Positions 57,175-64,000 of a stretch of DNA of 64,000 nucleotides are shown here, one piece after another; the first letter of the stretch is position 1; each line of letters begins with the position of its first letter. Under the pieces are notes generated by a model. The model made no database searches and was not told the origin of the DNA. It saw only the letters and a list, made by a program, of their open reading frames with translations. Where the stretch lies: assembly GCA_964006375.1 (NCBI GenBank), contig OZ023264.1, forward strand, positions 176,238,010 to 176,302,009, given 5' to 3'. Made by a program: the position numbers and the translations under genes. The DNA is from Tillus elongatus. Its lineage: Eukaryota; Arthropoda; Insecta; Coleoptera; Cleridae.

Positions 57175-57845
57175 TCCTTCAAGAGACAGAGACACTTGTT
57201 CAGTATGTGTTAAGTCGTGAAACAAGGATGACGTCTCTTGCTGTATGTAAGTACACTCTTATTATTATGTGTGTTTGCATTCAAATAACAAATACAAACA
57301 TAACCTTACTAAACAATCAGATGATTGGTAATCAACATGTATACAAACACCTAACCTCATATGTCAACAACAACTGGCTTTGTTTTATATATACAACAGC
57401 GAACAAACTTTTAACGTGTGTGTCTGTGGAGCTATTGGTTTAGGGACAGTGTATATATGTAAAGCAAACAACGGCTGATTCGAGGTTCGGGGGTTCAAAT
57501 CTAAGTTCAGGCGAATGCTTTTCTTTCAAATACACATGCATCTGTCAGTTTAAGCAAAGACTTTGAACTGTCATGACGTGTTTGTTAAACAGCATGTATA
57601 AGCTTCAACAATGGCAATCAGTTGTCTGTCTGTCTGTATCCTCAACACAGAAGACACCTGTTCAGTAGTGTGTGTATTAAGCTGTGAAAGAAGGCTGACG
57701 TCTCTTGTTGTATGTAAGTACACTCTTGTATTATCATGTCTGTTTGCATTCAAATAACAAATACAAACATAACCTTAACAAACAATCATATGACTGGTAA
57801 TCAACACGTGTGTGAACATAACCTTAATAAACAAATACAGACAGC

Positions 57846-57876
<31 letters not shown>

Positions 57877-58506
57877 ACATAACCTTAATCAACAAATACA
57901 AACATAACCTTAATAAACAATCAAAATGGCTTGGTAATCAGTCTGTATACGAACACCTAACCTTAATAAACAAAATACATAACCTTAATAAACAAACAGA
58001 TGCATGGTAATCAACACACATGACATAACCTTAATAAACAATCAGACAAACACACATGGAGAGCTAACCTGACTTGTAGATATCTATGGACACACAGGTC
58101 AGACATCTTGGAATGCTTGTGACGTCATCTCAGGTTAGTTCCATAGAGAGAGAACCCCGGAGTTGCAGCTGTCTCTTACAGGTCAGCCATCTTGGAATGC
58201 TTGTGACGTCATCTCAGGTTAGTTCCATAGAGAGAACCCGGCTTGCGACTGTCTATGACAGGTCAGCCATCTTGGAATGCTTGTGACGTCATCTGACAGG
58301 TCAGGTGACATTTGACGTTGACACATGTCAGGTCAGGTGACAGCTGACGTTGACAGCTGTCAGGTCAGTGACATTTGACACCTGTCAAATCTGACAGGTC
58401 AGCTGTCAACTGTCACAGGTCTGCGCAGGTCAGCGCATGCGCATGATGACTCGCGCATGCGCAGTAAAAAGTGGAGGGGGTGAGCCCAGGTGGGGCACTA
58501 TCTACT
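57175..58506. repeat. Right terminal inverted repeat and internal duplication
   Basis: 57205-57360 and about 57655-57800 are a tandem duplicate (tgacgtctcttg...tgtaagtacactc). Eight or so cataaccttaataaac units follow (57770-58050), more than on the left, with a GT-dinucleotide run near 57845-57872. 57970-58506 is the near-perfect inverse of 50258-50790. The first observed substitution is about 360 bp in (tcagctg versus catctgc types). Confidence 0.85.
57462..57530 (+). other. tRNA-like block in the right arm
   Basis: ggttcgggggttcaaatcta contains a B-box, and ttggtttaggg resembles an A-box. A diverged inverse copy is at about 51225-51295. No cloverleaf stem closes well, so it is not called a tRNA. 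Confidence 0.35.
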
Positions 58507-58512
58507 CAGCTG
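58507..58512. other. Target-site duplication, right copy (CAGCTG)
   Basis: Matches 50252-50257 exactly; it is a palindrome, so orientation is not informative. Confidence 0.9.
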
Positions 58513-58521
58513 TAAGCTTAC

Positions 58522-58735
58522 CATCCCTATTTTCTACTGCTACACCTGCAGTTTCTTCAAATTTTCCTAAAATACGTTGGATTGTGCTCACGGATGGAAT
58601 GGGTCGATCATGGTACTTAACTGAGAACAAATCTCGAACTCTTAGCAAACTGCCAGCACTGTAATATGTTTTTACAATAAACACTCGTTCCTCACTACTA
58701 TAGCAATTATTATTATTCATTTTAAAGCTTCTCAT
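58522..58735 (-). CDS. Tc1/mariner-type transposase, exon 1
   Basis: ATG 58735, 71 codons plus one base. Asn run (MNNNN), then a helix-turn-helix start EERVFIVKTYYSAG, VRDLFSVKYHDR, and VSTIQRILGKFEETAG. The donor GTAAGC follows. The end of exon 1 and the start of exon 2 give a continuous family-like sequence. Confidence 0.75.
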
Positions 58736-59062
58736 TAAAATATGTATTGGTAATCAAAAATGTTCGATTTGACAGTAACAAATTTATTCGAACTTAGCAT
58801 GTCAAAAATGTTTGATTTAACAGTAACAAAATTATTCGAATTTAGCATGTCATGGCTGCTCATTTTGAAAATATTTAAATTTTCATCTCATGATAAAAAG
58901 AGCTTTTAATTAGTAGGTATTTGGTATTAGCAGGCTCAGAAAATTAATTCTCTTTTGATAGACACCACTACCGTTCTTGTAGTTAAAAGAGGTGAGCAGC
59001 AAACTGCAAATATGTGATTTCCCATGTTATTCGCCTATGTTCCGCTTTGAAAGTTGTCACTC

Positions 59063-59064
<2 letters not shown>

Positions 59065-59151
<87 letters not shown>
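59065..59151. repeat. (TA)n array, right flank of the mariner insertion
   Basis: Continuation of the array at 48763-48869. Confidence 0.95.
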
Positions 59152-59154
<3 letters not shown>

Positions 59155-59360
59155 GATACATATGTGTGTTTGCCGATATAAGTGGTGGCTTAAAAAGACA
59201 TTGAGTACACTAAGGTTTACTTTGTACACATTTTCAACAAAAAGAAAATTACATTCAACACGTATACATATTTAACAGCACATTTCATAAGAGAAATTTA
59301 CAGGTAAATAAAAAATCTTAAAAGCTAATAATAATAATAAAATACCAATAAAACCTAGAT

Positions 59361-59364
<4 letters not shown>

Positions 59365-59452
<88 letters not shown>
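59365..59452. repeat. (TA)n microsatellite, about 88 bp
   Basis: Pure TA run 210 bp right of the mariner flank; AT-rich between them. Confidence 0.95.
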
Positions 59453-59455
<3 letters not shown>

Positions 59456-60740
59456 GTGTGTGTGTTATGATACATTGAGGGCATAGATTAGGCCGCGAAT
59501 TATTTCTGTAAGCATTTTGCGTTATCTGGCATCTGCTTTGCATTAATTGAATTTGTATATACTTAACGTTTGGTAATAAACTACCATAAGAGCCTTTGTG
59601 CTTCTTATGAATATTGTATTTACATTGTTTTAAGATTCTGTATAAAAAATGTACTTTTATAACCTAGTTAACGAAACATCAATTATTCATGTATTCTACT
59701 TACACATCAACAAATTCACTTACAGTTACGCTTAAACAGTGATTGACAAAAATTGTTACCTGGTTTATTTCATTTCATGTGGTGCTTGTTTATAGTGACA
59801 AAATGTTAAATAGAGGTAATTATCTAAAGTCTACAAACTATTTTGTTATGAAACAAAACATGCGGATTGCTTTCGACCTTGCCAAATGCTGAATGTTTTT
59901 TAACTTTTTGAACTAATGTGTGGTGATTATGTTATAATGACATACCCTCATGTAATATTTTAATTAATCACTGCCATTTTGAATCAAGTACGTTAAGTAA
60001 GAAATCACAACATGCGACTAATAAGTAAGTAGAGATATATTAATTGTTACTGAATTTCTTACTTCGGGAAACCGTTATATGGTAGATATACATAGATGTA
60101 GAGACTTGTTTTCTGGCTTCACAATTAATTATTTTTTTTTGGTTCTCTATAAAAGGCCAAAAGCAATTACATAAGAGCCAATAAGCAATCGAAAAGCCAC
60201 TACATTTATATTTATTTTAAGACCGTCTTCCAATTTTTTCGAGTAAAACATTGGATGTGTTTGGATAAAGCTACAGAAAATGTTCTATCTTTGCTTTTAA
60301 ATTGAAATAATAAACACAAAAAAGCATCTTGAAATAGTTTAGTATACCTTATTTTCTAGACTATTTATTTTACACTAAAAATAATGTAATTACAACCAGC
60401 TTTTTGAACATTATCGTGCCTACACCATCGTTATAGATAAACCAACTTACCGCCATTTTTGAGCACTTGATTTTGACAAAAAATAAAAGCTAACTTTCTA
60501 ACTCGAAATTTGGTAAATTAACAACGATAGGAAAAAACATTTTTGAAAAAAATGGTCGACATTTGAAAATGATTGGATTTATCAGAAAGTCGCGAAAAAG
60601 GTTGTTTTATGTTCTTCAAAGTTCATCACAAAATATATGCTATATAAAGATTTTCTATACCATTTTTTTCAAAACTTTTAGAAGAAGCTATGCATCATTT
60701 TAAAGTAATCCGACCCGGTTGGTTTTTAGTTAATTTTTAT
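59453..60740. other. AT-rich intergenic, nothing recognised
   Basis: About 1.3 kb with no long frame on either strand, no exon-like block and no repeat partner in the window. Confidence 0.5.
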
Positions 60741-60744
60741 TTTT

Positions 60745-60989
<245 letters not shown>

Positions 60990-60990
<1 letters not shown>

Positions 60991-62425
60991 AGTTACGGCC
61001 AAAAGACTTGAGGGCTATACTTTAAAGAAAGTCACTCTGTACTAAATACTCTATATATTTCGCCTGTTTTCCAGGCATCCTCAGGAGCACTGAAATAATG
61101 AATAAAGTTAACATAACACCTAAATTATGTAACAAGGAACACTTACAGCACTGTAGCTAATTGAAAAAGCAAACCAGAAGCATTAAAACCAAGAACTTCT
61201 TCCATAAACACATGCAAAAAGCAGGAAGTGCCAACATCCTTTAAAAACACACGCAACTTTATGCGCACATTTGTACGTTAAAAACATTCAAAGCCAGTCA
61301 TGAAGAAGCATAAAAAAGAGTTAACAAGTTTAAAATGTCAAAAAGGCTTTGAAAAATTCACGTGTAAAAATTTGGACATCTAACCCCATTTTTATCAAGT
61401 TAGACACCGACCATAGACATCAGTGACAGCTGCAAACAAGAGACAGTCATTGATCATAGACTATTGCTATTCTATTGCTAATACATTTCTTATAAGTTAC
61501 TTTCTCATTCTAGATCATAGAACCGGCCAACATAGAGGCGCCATCAGACTTATCAAATAGTAATACATAACTGTATATGTTACTTAATTTTTGAATATCC
61601 GATTTTGAGTTCATAGTGTCATTTTCAAGAATATGACACATTTCCAGAAGGGAACTTTTTTTATTTGTTTCTCTATCCAAAATTCTAACATTATCAAAAT
61701 CTATGTTATGACCTAAAGTTGACCCACGATGTGCCAAAGCACATCTATCAGGTCTGAGTCTGGAATCACTCCTATGTTGACTAATCCTTTATACACCGGA
61801 ACTTGTCCTTGTTGTTAGTGAAAAAGTTGTCAGTCCACTGATGTAAAGTAACACTGTATATTCGACATTTAACCTCGGTTCAGAGGTGTCCCCCCCACCA
61901 TGTGCGGGTGGAGAAAGCCAATCAGGTGCTCGGCGAGGTGCAGGTTCAGATGGGACGCTGAAAAGTAGTTTCATCATGTAGCCTCTCTTATAGCCATTTT
62001 TTACGATCAGATCAGCAAAACTACACAAAGCCCCACGCTGAAAGGAGGGGTGAGCAATATCCAAAATCCGCCTCTTTATGCCCAATATAACATTCAATTT
62101 CATCTTCTCATCATGGTATGATGCACAGTTAATGTATCTTCCTAAACTGGAAGGCTTGCTATACCAATCTAACTTGATTGTATTATCAATACTTCTGTAT
62201 ACTCTAGTATCAAGAAAGGAAACACTTCTATTCATCTCTCTCTCAACGGTAAATTTAATGTGTTCATCAAAACCATTAAAAATATTTAACACTTCCTCCA
62301 CTGTATTATTAGGAATAGCAAGGATCAAATCATCCATGTATTGGTAGATAAAAGGCAATCTAAACGACAGACGTGGTATTGCAAACTTCAACAAGGATGA
62401 CATAACTATATTTGCCAACACAGGG
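60990..62425 (-). pseudogene. Penelope-like retroelement, 3' half with inverted junction
   Basis: Minus strand. 61789-62421 encodes the RT palm and thumb: LANIVMSSLL, YQYMDDLILAIP with the YMDD catalytic box, FLDTRVYRS, and DWYSKPSSLGRYINCASYH. The RNA-binding or GIY-YIG domain should follow, but the frame runs into unrelated sequence near 61950; 61510-61737 holds only the extreme C-terminus (AHRGSTLGHNIDF, DRETNKKSSLLE). The nuclease core is deleted. About 60990-61100 contains the usual downstream phrase of such elements. Dead copy. Confidence 0.82.
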
Positions 62426-62426
62426 C

Positions 62427-62679
62427 TGAAGTTTGCAATACCACGTCTGTCGTTTATATTGCCTTTTATCTACCAATACATGGATAATTTGATCCTTGCT
62501 ATTCCTAATAATACGGAGGAGGAAGTGTTAATAATTTTTAATGGTTTTGATGAACACATTAAATTTACCGTTGAGAGAGAGACGAATAGAAGTGTTCCCT
62601 TTCTTGATACTAGAGTATACAGAAGTATTAATAATACAATCAAGTTAGATTGGTATAGCAAGCCTTCCAGTTCCGGAAG

Positions 62680-62690
<11 letters not shown>
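62427..62690 (+). pseudogene. Inverted RT fragment of the Penelope-like element
   Basis: Plus-strand frame 62459-62680 repeats the YQYMD...LILAIPNN to DWYSKPSS-GRY segment of the minus copy with about 20 changes. YMDD has become YMDN, removing a catalytic acid. It ends in the (TA)n array. Confidence 0.85.

Positions 62691-62748
<58 letters not shown>
62684..62748. repeat. (TA)n microsatellite, about 65 bp
   Basis: TA run between the inverted RT fragment and a minus-strand TA-family head at 62749-62880 (gagcgcgatttaggtccc in reverse complement). Confidence 0.95.
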
Positions 62749-62751
<3 letters not shown>

Positions 62752-62890
62752 ATATAACAATTTTGACGGACCTTGGTTCTGGGTTCTAGGGACCTAAATC
62801 GCGCTCATCTGGAGACATGTTTTTAAGTGCTTTTCATCGTGACCTCTCTATTAGCGAGTTTTTTTTAAATGAAAATTCGATAAAATTAGA
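62749..62890 (-). repeat. TA-repeat family head, minus strand
   Basis: Reverse complement reads aaaactcgctaatagagagg, then gagcgcgatttaggtccc and a tatatgtttata run into the TA array. Confidence 0.7.
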
Positions 62891-63013
62891 CCAAAATATC
62901 AGTTTAGTACGTCTAGCCTCTCTTTTAATTTTTTTATTATTATTATTTTAATAAAGAAACATTTTAAATAAGCCCGAGCAGCTTTTGTTCATTTTTATTA
63001 TTTTTATTTTCAG

Positions 63014-64000
63014 AGATGAAAATGCAACTGGTGACTGTTACTTTTCTATTTATTTTAAAGACTGCCTTGTGTCAAAACTGTGAACTGTCTGAGACGCCTA
63101 CAGCCTACTTTACCGCTCAGACATATGTCTGCCGAAACATTTTTGAAACTTTTCCATCCATGTTTTACCAAGAAGCCGGCCTAAGCTGTGTTGATTGTGA
63201 AATAAAAATATTTTCTCAAGAAACTCTACCATTCGAAAACCAATTAACATCTATTGACGTCTCTAATAGTGGCATTGAATTTATAAGTGAAAACGCTTTT
63301 TCGAAATTGAAAAATCTTCGATACCTTGACTTGCAAAACAATAATATAGCATACATATCTGAAGATGCTTTTGTTGGTTTGAAACATATACGCAGAATTA
63401 ACTTAAGCCAGAACAGGCTACTTATATTAAACACGACTTTCCTTGATAACATGGAAGTTAATTTATTCAATGTCAGTAGCAACAAGTTAAAAGAAGTTCC
63501 AAGTCACGCTTTCAAAGGAGTTCAGTTTCTTTATAATTTAGACTTGTCTAAAAATATGATCAACAAAATTCACTATGAATCTTTCGAATCAGCACAAAAT
63601 CTGCAAGTCTTGGATCTCCACAACAATCTGCTGTGTCACATACCACTTGGTGTTTTTAGATCGTTACGAGATTTAAGAATTTTGAATTTAGCTGGAAATA
63701 AATTAACAAAGTTTTCGATTGGTGTGTTTTCTGGACTTACTAATCTCAACTTTCTCAATGTTTCTAATAATGGAATGACTTTATTTGAAGGAGAAATGCT
63801 ATTACCTATACCTCAACTGAACACGCTGGATATAAGCAAGAATAAAATCTATTATTTCGATGCACATTCTATTCGTTTAAATGTACCAAGTTTGAGGTCC
63901 TTGGTCATGGGAGATAACCTGTTCTCTTGTACAGTGCTTATAAATATTGTACAGTTCTTTAAAAAACAAGGTGTTGATGTTTCTGCGCTTGATGGAAGGT
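63014..64000 (+). CDS. Secreted or membrane leucine-rich-repeat protein, 5' part
   Basis: Acceptor-like tatttttattttcag precedes agATGAAAATG, so the coding start at 63016 opens an exon after a probable 5'UTR intron. The frame is open for 328 codons to the window end. Residues 1-20 are a signal peptide (MKMQLVTVTFLFILKTALCQ). A Cys cluster (about 22-62) caps the N-terminus. At least nine LRR units follow, for example LRYLDLQNNNIAYI, LYNLDLSKNMINKI, LQVLDLHNNLLCHI, LRILNLAGNKL. A NLFSCTVL segment near the window end looks like a C-terminal LRR cap. Such extracellular LRR proteins serve adhesion or immune recognition; the partner is unknown and the 3' end is outside the window. Confidence 0.9.

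Larger units (their letters stand above)
50258..58506. mobile_element. Polinton/Maverick-derived mini-element, 8249 bp
   Basis: Ends are AGTAGATAGTGCCCC and its exact inverse, flanked by a 6-bp TSD. Terminal AG/CT and a 6-bp TSD are established hallmarks of Polintons, which are normally 15-20 kb. Gene order: zinc-finger protein (+), unknown protein (+), integrase chromodomain tail (-), minisatellite, unknown protein (+), KilA-N protein (-). Polymerase B, integrase core, ATPase, protease and capsid genes are not seen. The first about 350 bp of the two inverted repeats are identical by eye and the four genes are open, so insertion was recent. It would need proteins in trans from a complete relative. 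Confidence 0.85.
50208..58521 (-). other. Transposase intron (59 bp plus insert)
   Basis: Minus-strand donor G|GTAAGC at 58521 and acceptor AAACAG|GC at 50208. Without the insert and one TSD the intron is 59 bp. Splicing turns ...ENRD-G plus VRRQLNAEL into one frame, while the unspliced frame shifts and meets a stop. The Polinton-like element lies wholly inside it. Confidence 0.7.

Noticed and set aside
57462..57530. Functional tRNA gene in the Polinton arm
   Set aside because: A B-box is present, but acceptor and T stems do not pair; only a tRNA-like remnant can be supported.

Overview
This is a piece of a repeat-dense, AT-rich arthropod nuclear genome, most likely an insect; I cannot name the order. 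The evidence is spliced exons of a sidestep-like immunoglobulin gene, a leucine-rich-repeat gene with a signal peptide, and arthropod-type mobile elements (Jockey/CR1-like and R1-like LINEs, Ty3/Gypsy and errantivirus-type LTR elements, Penelope-like elements, hAT and Tc1/mariner transposons, a Helitron helicase piece, tRNA-derived SINEs). At least fifteen pure (TA)n arrays of about 65-120 bp punctuate the window. Most long open frames are mobile-element remnants or repeat artefacts. Only three stretches look like host coding sequence: exons 16876-17006 and 21491-21650, and the LRR gene from 63014 to the window edge.

Layout. 1-10150: dispersed repeats, a SINE with a 15-bp target-site duplication (TSD), a tandem duplication split by a hAT-like insert (5545-6533), and a second hAT-like element (7099-9381) with a perfect 8-bp TSD. 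10157-13595: a Gypsy element with two LTRs that has lost its reverse transcriptase. 14276-16400: Penelope-like debris and an inverted repeat. 16876-24400: two exons of an Ig-domain gene whose intron and downstream flank hold two dead LINE copies and a hAT-like element rich in TATCGATA. 24590-26941: an inverted second copy of the repeat at 1-1270, then a dead mariner transposase. 29215-32138: a LINE with a nearly complete open frame on the minus strand. 34200-40907: a LINE fragment, errantivirus pieces in both orientations and a Helitron helicase fragment. 41790-43430: nested copies of two repeat families. 44440-46060: an R1-like LINE. 46977-47340: a SINE with a 13-bp TSD. 60990-62690: Penelope-like sequence folded into a large palindrome.

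The most interesting object is at 50258-58506: an 8249-bp mobile element with very long, almost identical terminal inverted repeats, AG...CT ends and a perfect 6-bp duplication (CAGCTG), which is the signature of Polinton/Maverick integration. It carries only a reduced set of genes: a zinc-finger protein whose N-terminal half resembles the leader domain of Polinton-associated DNA polymerases, two proteins of unknown function, and a KilA-N domain protein. It also keeps a roughly 40-codon tail of a chromodomain integrase, cut off by a 15-bp minisatellite. DNA polymerase B, integrase core, packaging ATPase, protease and capsid genes are not visible. The four genes are intact, have poly(A) signals, and two share an upstream sequence module. 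It therefore looks like a recently mobile, cut-down Polinton that depends on enzymes supplied by others.

This element is nested. It sits inside what appears to be a 59-bp intron of a Tc1/mariner-type transposase gene, and that transposon (48870-59064) itself sits in a (TA)n array, giving a three-level nest: microsatellite, mariner, mini-Polinton.
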